Shown piece after piece: positions 35,576 to 44,677 of a stretch of 64,000 bases of DNA. The notes below the pieces were generated by a model. That model was not told the DNA's origin. It made no database searches and saw only the letters and a list, made by a program, of their open reading frames with translations. The position numbers and the translations under genes were made by a program. The stretch's first letter is position 1, and every line of letters starts with the position of its first letter. This DNA comes from Chryseobacterium oranimense. Lineage in GTDB: Bacteria; Bacteroidota; Bacteroidia; Flavobacteriales; Weeksellaceae. The stretch spans positions 2,480,001 through 2,544,000 of the forward strand of contig NZ_CP104203.1 in NCBI RefSeq assembly GCF_025244725.1, in the 5' to 3' direction.

Positions 35576-36679
35576 ATGAGAATTATTACCTTCCTGGGCA
35601 TTATGGTCGTGACAACGACATTTGCCCAAAGTGGAAGTGTTGGAATCAACACGCCCACACCTGACCCAAGTGCTATTTTGCACATCGAGAGTTTTCAGGG
35701 AACTCCAGCTACTGCTACCGCAACCATTTCAGGGGGAGCCGTTACAGGTATCACAATCAATAATGGAGGAAGCGGCTATACGACGGCACCTACTGTTAAT
35801 TTTTACGGAGGAGGCCCAGTTGTAAACGGAGGTTCAAAAGCCCGTGCTACGGCAACTATTACCGGAGGAGTCGTTACAGGCATCACCATTAACAATGGAG
35901 GAAGCGGTTATACCTCAGCACCTACAGTAACCGTTTCAGGAGGAAACAAAGGAATGTTATTCCCCAATCTGAATCTTGCCAACCTGAACAGTACTACTAC
36001 TCCTGTTGCATCTCCTGCCAATGGATTAATTGGATTTAATGGCGGAACTAACAGCAATAATAAAGCCCTTCATGTTTTCAACATTACCACCAATTCATGG
36101 CAGAGTACCATTGATGCACAAAATACTCCTAAAATCGCTTATCTTGATTTTACCGGATCATACTCTGGGCTGGACAATGCTGTAGCAGGAGCCAGCGCTC
36201 CACTTTTGGTAAATAATCCGGCTATTTCCGGAGTATCAAACATCAGCGGATTCAAAGTCCTTCCAAACACTTCTTCGGGATATTCACTTATTCTTCCACA
36301 GGGAAATTATCTGGTGGAGGTGAGCCTGAATTTAAATTCCCCTCAGGAAAATCCGGCCGGAGTGAACGGTACAGCTCCACTAACAGGGAGTACTTACTAT
36401 CTGATGGGATATTTTATAGATTTCTACAGCGATACTTATAATAATACCACCAATACTTTTAGTGCAGTATCCGTTTCCAGAAAAGAAGAACCGATTGTCT
36501 CAAAAGTAAGTACCAACCACCTGGCTACATGGTCTTTCTACTATAATGTTCCTGCTAATGCCAACGCCAATATTATCGGTGGGCTAAGAATGAGCCTCGG
36601 CAGAATGCAAAACAGTACATTCTATGATCTTGTGAATGTAATTCCAACCGGATCTTACATTAAAATATCTCAGCTTTAA
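35576..36679 (+). CDS. Secreted protein with internal glycine-rich tandem repeat
   Basis: This 367-aa exported protein has a signal peptide ending TTFAQ, then the [20 protein letters not shown] motif. A short tandem repeat follows (about residues 40-120): [18 protein letters not shown], a linker, then the same unit with small changes (TSAPTV). The remainder is a beta-rich domain. The repeat is nearly identical in DNA. It is the first of three paralogues that share the VGINT...SxxLxIxS motif, which I link to flavobacterial outer-surface or phage-fibre-like proteins. No T9SS domain is seen. Confidence 0.8.
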   Translation: MRIITFLGIMVVTTTFAQSGSVGINTPTPDPSAILHIESFQGTPATATATISGGAVTGITINNGGSGYTTAPTVNFYGGGPVVNGGSKARATATITGGVVTGITINNGGSGYTSAPTVTVSGGNKGMLFPNLNLANLNSTTTPVASPANGLIGFNGGTNSNNKALHVFNITTNSWQSTIDAQNTPKIAYLDFTGSYSGLDNAVAGASAPLLVNNPAISGVSNISGFKVLPNTSSGYSLILPQGNYLVEVSLNLNSPQENPAGVNGTAPLTGSTYYLMGYFIDFYSDTYNNTTNTFSAVSVSRKEEPIVSKVSTNHLATWSFYYNVPANANANIIGGLRMSLGRMQNSTFYDLVNVIPTGSYIKISQL

Positions 36680-36684
36680 AAACA

Positions 36685-37512
36685 ATGAATATGAAAAAAA
36701 GTTATATCCTGCTATTACTGATCATAGCACATAGCATATATGCACAGGTTGCTATTGGAAAAGTCACAGCGAACAGTTCAGCTATTCTGGATGTGGCCTC
36801 TACAACCAATAAGGGAGTTCTTCTTCCAAGAGTGGATATCGTAGACATACTGAGCAATACATCACCTGTAAACAACCCTGCAGAAGGACTTGTAGTTTAT
36901 AACAAAGGAAATTCTATCAGTCCGGGGGTTTATATCTGGAAAAACAATATGTGGACCCTGTTATCAGACACTTATAACCTTGTAAGTTACATGATGCTTC
37001 AGCGTACTACAGATTATGCTGTATTAGGCGGTTTAGCCAATGGTACTTATAAAAATTTCAACGATGCTGCTTTTAATGTCGTATCGAATGATATCGGAGC
37101 ATTATATAATACTTCTACAGGGGTAATTACTCTTCCGGGAAACAGCGGTTATCTTGTGAATGTATGCCTGAATGTTAGAACGGCTCTTGAAACTACAACA
37201 GGTGGAATCGGAGGAACCCAGGTTCATTTGCATCAGTATCTTGTAAAACTTGTAGATCCTGTTAGTGGAACTCAGTATGGTAAAACAATCAGCATCAATG
37301 CCCAGTCTATTGCCAGCAATAAAACCCACACACTAAATATGAGTTTTTCTTTTGTAACTACCTCAGCTTCTCCTATTCTTTTAGTACCAGCTATTGCTCA
37401 CGACAATGGAGGAACTTATCAGAATGGAGCCGGAGGAACTACTCCTAATAATGGAGAAATTATTATTACCAATGCGAAAGTTGATATTCAGAGATCAGCC
37501 CTTAACCAATAA
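36685..37512 (+). CDS. Secreted paralogue 2
   Basis: This 275-aa protein has a signal peptide (MKKSYILLLLIIAHSIYAQ), VAIGKVTANSSAILDVASTTNKGVLLPRVD, and a later domain with short hydrophobic beta strands. The motif equals that of the neighbouring genes. It starts 5 bp after the first paralogue stop, so all three form an operon. Its function is unknown; a surface or matrix role is inferred from the signal peptide and beta-rich composition. Confidence 0.8.
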   Translation: MNMKKSYILLLLIIAHSIYAQVAIGKVTANSSAILDVASTTNKGVLLPRVDIVDILSNTSPVNNPAEGLVVYNKGNSISPGVYIWKNNMWTLLSDTYNLVSYMMLQRTTDYAVLGGLANGTYKNFNDAAFNVVSNDIGALYNTSTGVITLPGNSGYLVNVCLNVRTALETTTGGIGGTQVHLHQYLVKLVDPVSGTQYGKTISINAQSIASNKTHTLNMSFSFVTTSASPILLVPAIAHDNGGTYQNGAGGTTPNNGEIIITNAKVDIQRSALNQ

Positions 37513-37523
37513 TTAAAAACACA

Positions 37524-38294
37524 ATGAAAACACATATTTATATTGTCTGCATGATACTTTTCAGTGTTTACACGCGAGCACAAGTTGGTATCAATACAAA
37601 CACTCCTAATGCAAGCAGTATTCTGGACATCAATTCGTCAAACAAAGGAGCTCTTTTTCCACAATACGATCTTGGTATTCTTAACAGCACTTCAACTCCT
37701 GTAGCTAATCCTACAGACGGGCTTATAATCTACAACAGCGGAGGGGCATCTACATTTCCGAAAGGATATTACGTATGGGTCAGAAATCAATGGCAGCGTA
37801 TCATTATTGCAGGGAATGAGCCTCAGAATATGTCTTTATTGATAGGCCCAAATGTTTTAATTCCTGCCGGAAGCACAAATAATACACTTGCCAGTTTTTC
37901 TGTAACCTCTAATAAAATTACAGGAGCATCTCTGGCAGCAGATAATTCTACCATTACACTACCAGCAGGCAATTACATTATCCGTTATTCCGTAGATTCA
38001 GGAAGCGGAGCCTTCGTTAGCGGAACAAATACACAGTATCTTGGTCAGAATTTTACCTGTACAAGGTCTTATCTTATTAATTCTGCTACCAGTGCAACGA
38101 TTACTGAAGTGAACAGAATGTGTCTTCTGTCAAGTTCTTTTACTTTTTTTCAGGGAACTTATTTTTTAACATTGGCCGCTCCTACAACCATCCGTCAGAA
38201 ATTTGAATTTGATTCTCCAGGTAATGGTTATACAGCCAACAATCTTAATATCAGATCTTCATTATCATTAGTGATCACTAAGATGGGGCAATAA
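37524..38294 (+). CDS. Secreted paralogue 3
   Basis: This 256-aa protein has a signal peptide (MKTHIYIVCMILFSVYTRAQ), VGINTNTPNASSILDINSSNKGALFPQYD and a C-terminal beta-rich region. Gene order, spacing (11 bp) and the shared N-terminal motif show duplication from the same ancestor as the two preceding genes. It is the last gene before a bidirectional terminator. Confidence 0.8.
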   Translation: MKTHIYIVCMILFSVYTRAQVGINTNTPNASSILDINSSNKGALFPQYDLGILNSTSTPVANPTDGLIIYNSGGASTFPKGYYVWVRNQWQRIIIAGNEPQNMSLLIGPNVLIPAGSTNNTLASFSVTSNKITGASLAADNSTITLPAGNYIIRYSVDSGSGAFVSGTNTQYLGQNFTCTRSYLINSATSATITEVNRMCLLSSSFTFFQGTYFLTLAAPTTIRQKFEFDSPGNGYTANNLNIRSSLSLVITKMGQ

Positions 38295-38323
38295 AAACAG
38301 CCTGAGCTACATTATTTTATACT

Positions 38324-38357
38324 AAAACAGAGCTTTAAGGTAAAGCTCTGTTTTTTT
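38324..38357. terminator. Bidirectional intrinsic terminator
   Basis: Inverted repeat AAAACAGAGCTTTA-AGG-TAAAGCTCTGTTTT followed by TTT, between the secreted-protein operon (+) and gpsA (-). Confidence 0.88.
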
Positions 38358-39396
38358 AATTCAGTTTTGCCGTCAGTTTTTTAAACTGTTTTTCCGCATT
38401 TTTCCCTTCATACAGAATGGCATAAACGGTATCGATAATGGGCAGTTTAAGATTTTTCTGCTTTGCTGTTTTATAGATAGAATCTGCTGCATAATACCCT
38501 TCTGCCACCATATTCATGGACTGGATTGCAGATTTTACGGTGTAGCCTTTCCCGATTAGGTTCCCTAAGCTCCGGTTTCTTGAGAAAAGAGAATATGCAG
38601 TAACCAAAAGATCCCCCAAGTAAGCACTTTCATTAACATCTCTCGGGGCTTCATATACAGCTTCAAGGAAGATTTCCATCTCACGGATTGCATTGGAAAC
38701 AAAAACGGCAGTGAAATTATCTCCATAACCTAATCCACTTGCTATTCCTGCTCCGATGGCGAAAATGTTTTTAAGGATCGCACTGTATTCATTTCCTAAA
38801 ATATCTTTGCTGGAATGTACTTTAATAAAATCCGAGCTTAAAATTGCCTCCAGTTTCTCAGCAGTTTCATCTTCAGCCGCAGCTACTGTAAGGTAAGAAA
38901 GTCTTTCCATAGCCACTTCCTCGGCGTGGCATGGTCCTGCAATAACCGCCTGGTTTCTGAAACCTATTTTAAATTCATCTCTAAGATAATGGGCTACCAC
39001 ATCATTTACTTTAGGAATGATCCCTTTAATCGCGGAAACAAAGATTTTGTCTCCGTATTCGCAGATCATTTTATCCATAGTATCCGAAAGATAAATGGAA
39101 GGGGTTGCCAATACGATCACATCACAGGCACTTACAAGTTCATTGATGTCTGTGGTCAGTTTCAGACTTTTAAGATTGAAATTAACTGCCGTAAGATAGG
39201 ATGGGTTATGCCCGCGAAGTTCAATAGCTCCTTTTACGAATTCACTTCTTACACACCAGTGCACCGTTTTACAGTTTTCAACAAGCATTTTTACGATAGC
39301 GGTTGCAAAACTTCCGCTTCCTACCACTCCTACAGAAACGTCGTTCCTATTCTTTTTCGGATGAGAAGATTCTGAAATTATTTTCTTTTTAGCCAT
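38356..39396 (-). CDS. gpsA: Glycerol-3-phosphate dehydrogenase [NAD(P)+]
   Basis: The start is the ATG at 39396 (MAKKKIISESSHPKKNRNDVS). The 346-aa protein has the N-terminal NAD-binding motif GVVGSGSFATAIVKML and the GPCHAEEVAMERLSYLTVAA and KNIFAIGAGIASGLGYGDN segments of GpsA. It produces sn-glycerol 3-phosphate for phospholipid synthesis. A complete promoter element is seen upstream on the minus strand (TTG at 39441-39439, 17-nt spacer, TATATTTG at 39421-39414). Confidence 0.95.
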   Translation of the reverse strand: MAKKKIISESSHPKKNRNDVSVGVVGSGSFATAIVKMLVENCKTVHWCVRSEFVKGAIELRGHNPSYLTAVNFNLKSLKLTTDINELVSACDVIVLATPSIYLSDTMDKMICEYGDKIFVSAIKGIIPKVNDVVAHYLRDEFKIGFRNQAVIAGPCHAEEVAMERLSYLTVAAAEDETAEKLEAILSSDFIKVHSSKDILGNEYSAILKNIFAIGAGIASGLGYGDNFTAVFVSNAIREMEIFLEAVYEAPRDVNESAYLGDLLVTAYSLFSRNRSLGNLIGKGYTVKSAIQSMNMVAEGYYAADSIYKTAKQKNLKLPIIDTVYAILYEGKNAEKQFKKLTAKLN

Positions 39397-39413
39397 AATT
39401 GGAAAATGAACTG

Positions 39414-39441
39414 CAAATATATTAAAACAAAGACGGAACAA
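39414..39441 (-). promoter_or_regulatory. Bacteroidetes-type promoter for gpsA
   Basis: Minus strand: TTG at 39441-39439, 17 nt, then TATATTTG at 39421-39414, 17 nt before the gpsA start codon at 39396. Confidence 0.7.
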
Positions 39442-39623
39442 GGACTTTTGAGGCTATGATAAAAACCATTTTCTGAAAAAATTAACACTTGAACACAATT
39501 AAATATCTAATCATACGTTAAATACAGAAAAAACTAAGTTTTCTCTAAAAATATCGTACAAAGAGTATTTTTAATTAAATTTGCACGCTTAAAACCGTTT
39601 TGTAATATACTAAGAGAAGAAAT

Positions 39624-40661
39624 ATGAAGAAATTTCTAAACAGCAAGAAGAACGTGAACATTCTCCTGGGAGGGCTTTTGCTAGTAGTTTTTGCACAGGC
39701 TGTCTTTATCGCAAGGTTATTTTCCGAAAAGGACGACAAGATGTATGAAGTGAATCTGGTTAAGATAAATACCGAGAAAGACAGTGTAGATTATCTGAAA
39801 ATGAAAACAGATCTTACGATGGTGGATCAGACTGTTGCTGAACTTAATTCTTTCCTGAAATCTAAAAACATCACCGATGAAAAGCTGACGGTGCTCAGTA
39901 AAGACAGTATATCCAATTCCATATATCTTGCCAAGCAGGCCAACCGCTACAGCCAGTACCTGATGAACCTTCAGAAAAAACTGATGGAAGTTCCTCTTGG
40001 GATGCCTACCGACGGATATATTTCCTCTAATTTCGGCATCAGAAAAAATCCAATTCCATTTAAAACCGTATTTGCCTCTGTAAAATCAGGCGCTGCTGTT
40101 GAATCTAAACCAGCTGTTGCTGCAGCTCCAAAACCTGAAGTAAAGGCTGAACCTGTTGAGAAAATCATAGAATTAACTGACAGCTATGGCAATAAAAGAG
40201 AAGTAAAAGTAATGGTTACACCAAAAGCGGCACCTTCTGCTTCGGCTCCTGAACCATCGCCTGCTGCTGCCTCAACGAAAGCTGTTGCCGGTACTACTTC
40301 CCCTAAAGCTCCAATGGAAAAGAACAATCCACCTGCTGAAGCAGATCAGATGCAGTTTCACAAAGGTCTGGACATTGCAGTTGCCTACGGATCAGATGTA
40401 AGGGCTGCTGCTGCGGGAACCGTTATTTTTTCCGGTCAGAAGGGAGGTTACGGAAACTGTGTTATTGTTTCACACGGAAACGGACTGGCTACGCTATATG
40501 GACACCTTTCCCAATTGGTTTCAAAGGTGAATGACAAGGTAAAGGTAGGCCAGGTTATCGCAAAATCCGGAAATTCCGGACGCTCTACAGGTCCACACCT
40601 TCATTACGAAGTACACAAAAACAACACTCCGGTGAACCCGAAACTGTTTATGAATTTATAA
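39624..40661 (+). CDS. Membrane-anchored M23 family peptidase (LytM/NlpD-like)
   Basis: This 345-aa protein has one N-terminal membrane segment (VNILLGGLLLVVFAQAVFIA), a coiled-coil-prone stretch, an Ala/Pro/Lys-rich linker (residues about 155-240), and a C-terminal LytM domain. Zn ligands are visible in HKGLDIA (H..D) and HLHYE, with the SHGNGLATLYGHL segment between them. It would cleave or help regulate cleavage of peptidoglycan peptide bridges. Promoter box TAAATTTG lies at 39576-39583. Confidence 0.9.
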   Translation: MKKFLNSKKNVNILLGGLLLVVFAQAVFIARLFSEKDDKMYEVNLVKINTEKDSVDYLKMKTDLTMVDQTVAELNSFLKSKNITDEKLTVLSKDSISNSIYLAKQANRYSQYLMNLQKKLMEVPLGMPTDGYISSNFGIRKNPIPFKTVFASVKSGAAVESKPAVAAAPKPEVKAEPVEKIIELTDSYGNKREVKVMVTPKAAPSASAPEPSPAAASTKAVAGTTSPKAPMEKNNPPAEADQMQFHKGLDIAVAYGSDVRAAAAGTVIFSGQKGGYGNCVIVSHGNGLATLYGHLSQLVSKVNDKVKVGQVIAKSGNSGRSTGPHLHYEVHKNNTPVNPKLFMNL

Positions 40662-40664
40662 TAA

Positions 40665-40690
40665 AATGGCTGTCTGTTTGGACAGCCATT
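40665..40690 (+). terminator. Intrinsic terminator after the peptidase gene
   Basis: Hairpin AATGGCTGTC-TGTTTG-GACAGCCATT followed by CTTTATT, directly after the stop codon at 40661. Confidence 0.8.
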
Positions 40691-41060
40691 CTTTATTCAA
40701 TCTTCTTCAAACATAAAGTTTGTGTAATCTGAGAGATCTGTGGGATTATTTTTATCAGGGAAAATTTACCTAAATTTTAAACCGTTAAGGTCACATTAAG
40801 TTTTTAAGAGTATTAAGAGGAGCTTCGCTTTAAGTAGAACTGTTATCTTAAAAATCTATGATTTTCTTAATAAAACTTAACTGCTTAAAGAATCTTAATG
40901 GTTCAGATAAAACCTGTGCAATTACTTCAATCTGCAAGTTTTTACGCAAAGTTTTTAGTAAAAAGTTGATTTTAAGGGAAGCAAAGAGTGAATCAACTTT
41001 TTGATCCGATGAAGCGGATGGTTGTCTTATGTTTTATATACTTTGCGAATAATTTATAAC
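40691..41060. repeat. Degenerate intergenic repeat region
   Basis: About 370 bp without a gene. It is built from recurrent TTAAG/CTTAA-containing words (for example CACATTAAGTTTTTAAGAGTATTAAG and reverse-oriented counterparts near 40880-40910). It looks like a decayed repeat of the kind found between many Chryseobacterium genes; I recognise the style rather than an exact family. No promoter or RNA motif stood out. Confidence 0.4.
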
Positions 41061-41091
41061 AAAAACTGCTGTCTTATCGACAGCAGTTTTT
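41061..41091. terminator. Bidirectional intrinsic terminator
   Basis: Perfect inverted repeat AAAAACTGCTGTC / GACAGCAGTTTTT with a TTATC loop. It lies downstream of the MBL gene (minus strand) and can also stop plus-strand transcripts. Confidence 0.88.
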
Positions 41092-41112
41092 CTTTTTGCT
41101 TTATTATTCAAT

Positions 41113-42288
41113 TTATTTCAGAATTTTTAAAGTTCCTTTCAGATGGGTAAAGGTCCCGTTTGGATCTGCAATATTGGTGTAGATTATATTTGTATTATAA
41201 TCCTGAATATGGGTAACGTTAGAACCTAATTTGGGTTCGTGCCAGTACACCATGAAGACATTCTTTGCTACTTCTACGGCAGTATACTGTACAGTATCCG
41301 TGCGGCCTTTTACGTTTTCGGAAATTCCTGTGAAAGACATTTCTTTATTGTCTTTAAAATCCAGGAGGAATTTAAGTGTTCCGAAATCAACTTCAACTTT
41401 ATTTCCAATAGCCGGATAAGGTGACTTCAGGTCCCAGTCCATTTCTCCGAAGAAAACTTTCGCTCCCATTGCCAGCTCATCTTTTCCGTGAAGATCAGGA
41501 TATTTTTTAACCATAAAATCTACAACCCCGGAAGATGTTTTATTTTCAGCAACAGCTGTTTTATAGTTTTCCAGATAGTTTCTAACGAAATCCAGAGACT
41601 GAGGGAACAAAGACAGTTTGGCAAAATGAGAAGGCACTACCTGTTCAGGCTTCAATGCTTTCATGGCATCAATCTGAGCAATCCACTGATCAATGGCTTT
41701 CACATTCTGTGTATCTGCCATCCAGATGTGTGAATCTACGGAAACGGAAATACCTCCTGCAATAGTTTTAAGTGATGGAATCCATACAAAACTATGGGCT
41801 GTATCTTCAGCATTCTGCTTTATTTCAATTTTATTCCCTTCCAGATCCGGAATTGCATTGACAGCTTCCGGAACAATGATTTCTGACGGAGCATCTTCTT
41901 TCAGTTGTGGCTTCCATACTGCCATTTTATCGTCTTTTGAGGCAGATATAAGGTAAGCAGTCTGTGCAGTTGAAATGATTTTAACGTTTGGAAATGCCTT
42001 TTTGATCACATCCAGTCCAAAGTAAAAATCCGGGTCACTGTGGGAAATAAATACTGTTTTCAGGTTCTTCCCTGTGGCTTTAATTTCCTTTACCAGCTGT
42101 TCTGCATACTGCTTCTGAAACTGAGCATCAATAAGCATCGCATCCTTATCTCCATAAATAATGGTGGAAGTAATGGGAAAGATGGCTTTTGAGCCGGGAT
42201 TATAAACTTTAATTTTTAAGTTTCCAGCCAATAAAATACTTGCAAAGCCAAATATTGCCATCAGCGATAATAATTTCTTTTTTAACAT
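41113..42288 (-). CDS. MBL-fold metallo-hydrolase-like protein with altered metal motif
   Basis: This 391-aa protein has a signal peptide (MLKKKLLSLMAIFGFASILLAG) and an N-terminal metallo-beta-lactamase fold. The normal HxHxDH motif reads H83-S-D85-P-D87-F in ISHSDPDFYFG, so two His ligands are missing or replaced. Later features include a C-terminal beta domain. It lies 17 bp after the oxidoreductase gene in a unit with an Rrf2 operator. A single-metal or non-hydrolytic activity is possible. Substrate unknown. Confidence 0.8.
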   Translation of the reverse strand: MLKKKLLSLMAIFGFASILLAGNLKIKVYNPGSKAIFPITSTIIYGDKDAMLIDAQFQKQYAEQLVKEIKATGKNLKTVFISHSDPDFYFGLDVIKKAFPNVKIISTAQTAYLISASKDDKMAVWKPQLKEDAPSEIIVPEAVNAIPDLEGNKIEIKQNAEDTAHSFVWIPSLKTIAGGISVSVDSHIWMADTQNVKAIDQWIAQIDAMKALKPEQVVPSHFAKLSLFPQSLDFVRNYLENYKTAVAENKTSSGVVDFMVKKYPDLHGKDELAMGAKVFFGEMDWDLKSPYPAIGNKVEVDFGTLKFLLDFKDNKEMSFTGISENVKGRTDTVQYTAVEVAKNVFMVYWHEPKLGSNVTHIQDYNTNIIYTNIADPNGTFTHLKGTLKILK

Positions 42289-42305
42289 TGTTGATTTTTT
42301 GTGAA

Positions 42306-42959
42306 TTAATAAGCTGCTGTAAAACGCTCACGGATATGGTTATTCTGTTCCAGTTCGTCCGCAAGAACTACAGCTACATCCTCTACAGAAAGGCGGCTTC
42401 TTCCGTTTTCGTCAAAAACAGGAGTTTCCAGAGAGGTTCTGTATTTGCCTGTTCTTTCCCCTACATTCGCCTGGTTCATTTCAATGGCAGGGCTGAAAAA
42501 AGTCCAGTCAAGGGTACTGTTTTCTTTGATTTTGTTTAAATAATCTCTTGCTGCAGTTGCTCCCGGTTTGTAAGCTTCAGGGAAATCCGGAGTATCTACG
42601 ATCTGTACGTTGTCCGGTGTATAAAGGCTTCCGGCACCCCCCACTACGATCAGCCTTTTCACGCCTGATTTTTCCACTGCTTTTTCAATATTGACGGAAC
42701 CGTTCAGAAAATCATTATAAAGATTTGGGTTTGTCCAGCCTGCGTTGAAGGCACTGATCACTGCATCATTTCCTTTCAAAGCTTCCGCCAGCTCTTCTGT
42801 ATTGTTCACGTCAACGCTTTTTGCCGTTACATTTTCTTTTGATTCTACTTTAGAAGCATCTCTTACCAATGCTTCTACTGCATATCCTCTTTCTGTTAAT
42901 TCATTTACGATTTTGCTTCCTACAAAACCTGTTGCGCCAATTACTGCTACTTTTTTCAT
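42306..42959 (-). CDS. NAD(P)H-binding oxidoreductase (YwnB-like)
   Basis: This 217-aa protein has the Rossmann motif VAVIGATGFVGSKIV and the atypical SDR pattern of NAD(P)H-binding (YwnB/NmrA-like) proteins, with VVGGAGSLYTPD in the middle. It is preceded by an Rrf2-family regulator and an operator-like palindrome at 42984-43002, reminiscent of the Bacillus ywnA-ywnB pairing. The enzymatic substrate is unknown; a redox or quinone/aldehyde function is only inference. Confidence 0.87.
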   Translation of the reverse strand: MKKVAVIGATGFVGSKIVNELTERGYAVEALVRDASKVESKENVTAKSVDVNNTEELAEALKGNDAVISAFNAGWTNPNLYNDFLNGSVNIEKAVEKSGVKRLIVVGGAGSLYTPDNVQIVDTPDFPEAYKPGATAARDYLNKIKENSTLDWTFFSPAIEMNQANVGERTGKYRTSLETPVFDENGRSRLSVEDVAVVLADELEQNNHIRERFTAAY

Positions 42960-42983
42960 AATATTTTATTTTAAAATTTAAAT

Positions 42984-43002
42984 TGTAATAAAAATTGTTA
43001 CA
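42984..43002. promoter_or_regulatory. Putative Rrf2 operator, copy 1
   Basis: TGTAA-N9-TTACA palindrome, 19 bp. It is 17/19 identical to the site at 43466-43484 when that site is read on the other strand; the shared form is TGTAATAAAnnTTGTTACA. It lies between the Rrf2 stop codon and the oxidoreductase start codon. Confidence 0.75.
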
Positions 43003-43019
43003 TTTATGGTTAAAAATTT

Positions 43020-43430
43020 TTACTCAAACTGTTCGGAGAACTCTTTCAGAGATTTATCACCTAAAAATTGAGTAACCAATTGATCTGTTTCTTCAAACAA
43101 TGTATTTAAATGGGTATTAATCTCTTTCCCTACACTGCATGCTGGATTAGGATTTTGATTTTTCTTACCTAAAACTTCAGTATTCTTCACTGCTCTGTAG
43201 ATTTCAGAAATACTGATCTGTTCTGCAGTTTTACCAAGCTGGCTTCCTCCTTCTTTCCCTTGTCTGCTGATAATAAGACCTGCTTCTCTCAATACGCTGA
43301 TTTCTTTTCGGACAATCGCGGGATTAATGTTGATGCTACCGGCTATCCATTCAGAAGTGAGCCACTCCTGAGGACTTTTTGCCAATAAGGTCATAATATG
43401 TATTGCCGTAGCAAATCTTGTATTGTTCAT
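43020..43430 (-). CDS. Rrf2-family transcriptional regulator (YwnA-like)
   Basis: This 136-aa protein has the winged-helix DNA-binding region (LTSEWIAGSININPAIVRKEISVLREAGLI) and the Rrf2 wing sequence KEGGSQLGK. It has a single Cys (in ACSVGKE), so the three-Cys Fe-S cluster of IscR/NsrR types is absent. This places it nearer to YwnA-like members, which can sense other signals. An identical-type operator covers its own promoter, suggesting autoregulation and control of the downstream oxidoreductase. Confidence 0.9.
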   Translation of the reverse strand: MNNTRFATAIHIMTLLAKSPQEWLTSEWIAGSININPAIVRKEISVLREAGLIISRQGKEGGSQLGKTAEQISISEIYRAVKNTEVLGKKNQNPNPACSVGKEINTHLNTLFEETDQLVTQFLGDKSLKEFSEQFE

Positions 43431-43443
43431 TGTAATTACTTGG

Positions 43444-43484
43444 CAAAGATATAAAAAATTTTAAATGTAACAAACTTTATTACA
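43444..43484 (-). promoter_or_regulatory. Rrf2 promoter overlapped by operator copy 2
   Basis: Minus strand: TTG (43473-43471), 19-nt spacer, TATCTTTG (43451-43444), start codon at 43430. The palindrome TGTAA-N9-TTACA at 43466-43484 covers the TTG, so the bound regulator would block RNA polymerase. Confidence 0.75.
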
Positions 43485-43496
43485 GTTAATTTTTTC

Positions 43497-44447
43497 TTAA
43501 AGGATTAATTTATCCAAATCCAGCAGCAGATAGTTGATATTCTGGTTAATGGTTCGTGTTGCAGACTGCATCTGGTTCAGCATCGCAGCCCGGTTATGAA
43601 GGTCATCTGCCCTGTAGAAACCTCCGTCACTGAATATCACGGATTGGTCGGCTGCTGCTTTTTCATCATCAAACTGGTAATGAAGCCATCTTTCTTTCAT
43701 GCTGCTGATAATGGAATGCTTTTCTTTATTGGAAAATTTCTTCTCGGTATACATATACCAGATGAAGGGCGGAAAATTCGGAGATTCAAGTTTTTCTTTC
43801 CAGATATCCCTCAACAGGTTTCTCTGGTGGATAAATTCTACCTTCTTTCCTTTGGGATTAAGAGTGGCAAGACCAAAGCCAGCTCCCAGGACTCCCCCAC
43901 TGATATCAACAGCATTACTCCATCCTCCATCCTGTATAATTCCACCTGCAACGGATGCTGCAGCCCCAGTTACAATGGAAAGAAGAATCAGCTTATTATT
44001 TTTGGAGTCATTAAGGTTATCTACATAATTTCCTATTTGTGCCACTCTCTCCCCTTCGCAGTCGAATTCTGCTGCCACAGCATCCAGTTCGGTGAGAGCG
44101 ATGGTAATTTTACTGTTGATCTTGCTCTTAAGCTGCAATACTTTAACCTGTGAGGCTATTGAGGAATCTTTTTTAAGCTCAATGATCTGGTGCACCTCAT
44201 CAAGGTTATCCAGTGCGTTCAGAATTAAAATACTCTGGTCGGAGAACATTCCTTTTAAATCTTTGTTGGCCAGCAAAATAGAATCCGAATTGTAAGATGG
44301 AACCCTGTTGCTGTAGTTGTATTTAAAAGGCGCTTTACAGTAACTATCCTTTAAGGTAAGGATATTCTGCTTTATGGCCTGATTCTTTTTGGAAACACAG
44401 GAAGTGAGCAAGCTGAATACCGCCAAAAGATAAAAGAATTTTTTCAT
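43497..44447 (-). CDS. Hypothetical lipoprotein
   Basis: This 316-aa protein starts with a lipoprotein signal (MKKFFYLLAVFSLLTSCVSKK, lipobox LTSC). The body is mostly helical with one glycine/alanine-rich hydrophobic stretch (LLSIVTGAAASVAGGIIQDG) at about residues 155-185. I do not recognise a family. It is likely outer-membrane or inner-membrane anchored in the periplasm. Its neighbours (FKBP and Rrf2 units) do not indicate a role. Confidence 0.7.
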   Translation of the reverse strand: MKKFFYLLAVFSLLTSCVSKKNQAIKQNILTLKDSYCKAPFKYNYSNRVPSYNSDSILLANKDLKGMFSDQSILILNALDNLDEVHQIIELKKDSSIASQVKVLQLKSKINSKITIALTELDAVAAEFDCEGERVAQIGNYVDNLNDSKNNKLILLSIVTGAAASVAGGIIQDGGWSNAVDISGGVLGAGFGLATLNPKGKKVEFIHQRNLLRDIWKEKLESPNFPPFIWYMYTEKKFSNKEKHSIISSMKERWLHYQFDDEKAAADQSVIFSDGGFYRADDLHNRAAMLNQMQSATRTINQNINYLLLDLDKLIL

Positions 44448-44573
44448 TCAGTTCTATTTTTTACTTTGTGTATTGCTTCTGTAATCGCAAAGACTAAGAT
44501 TATTTAAACTGTTTTTTAAGATATAAAGATTTATCCTGATAAATTTAAAACACCTGACTTTTAGAAGGCCCTT

Positions 44574-44586
44574 GATACAATGTATC
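44574..44586. repeat. Small palindrome between the lipoprotein and FKBP genes
   Basis: GATACA-A-TGTATC, extended by GGCC on both sides with a short bulge. It may be an operator or a folded RNA element for the lipoprotein gene. No promoter of consensus form accompanies it. Confidence 0.35.
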
Positions 44587-44628
44587 GGCCGTGCTTTGCA
44601 ATTATCTGCACGAATATAGTATAAATAA

Positions 44629-44658
44629 AAAAATTTACCTGAGTTCAGGTAAATTTTT
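44629..44658. terminator. Bidirectional intrinsic terminator
   Basis: AAAAATTTACCTGA / TCAGGTAAATTTTT inverted repeat with a 2-nt centre, directly downstream of the FKBP gene. Confidence 0.85.
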
Positions 44659-44677
44659 AAGCTATTTTTAAGCCGGA

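Noticed and set aside
40691..41060. Small RNA in the peptidase-MBL gap
   Set aside because: The sequence looks like a degenerate repeat; no promoter box or stable structured core was found beyond the flanking terminators.
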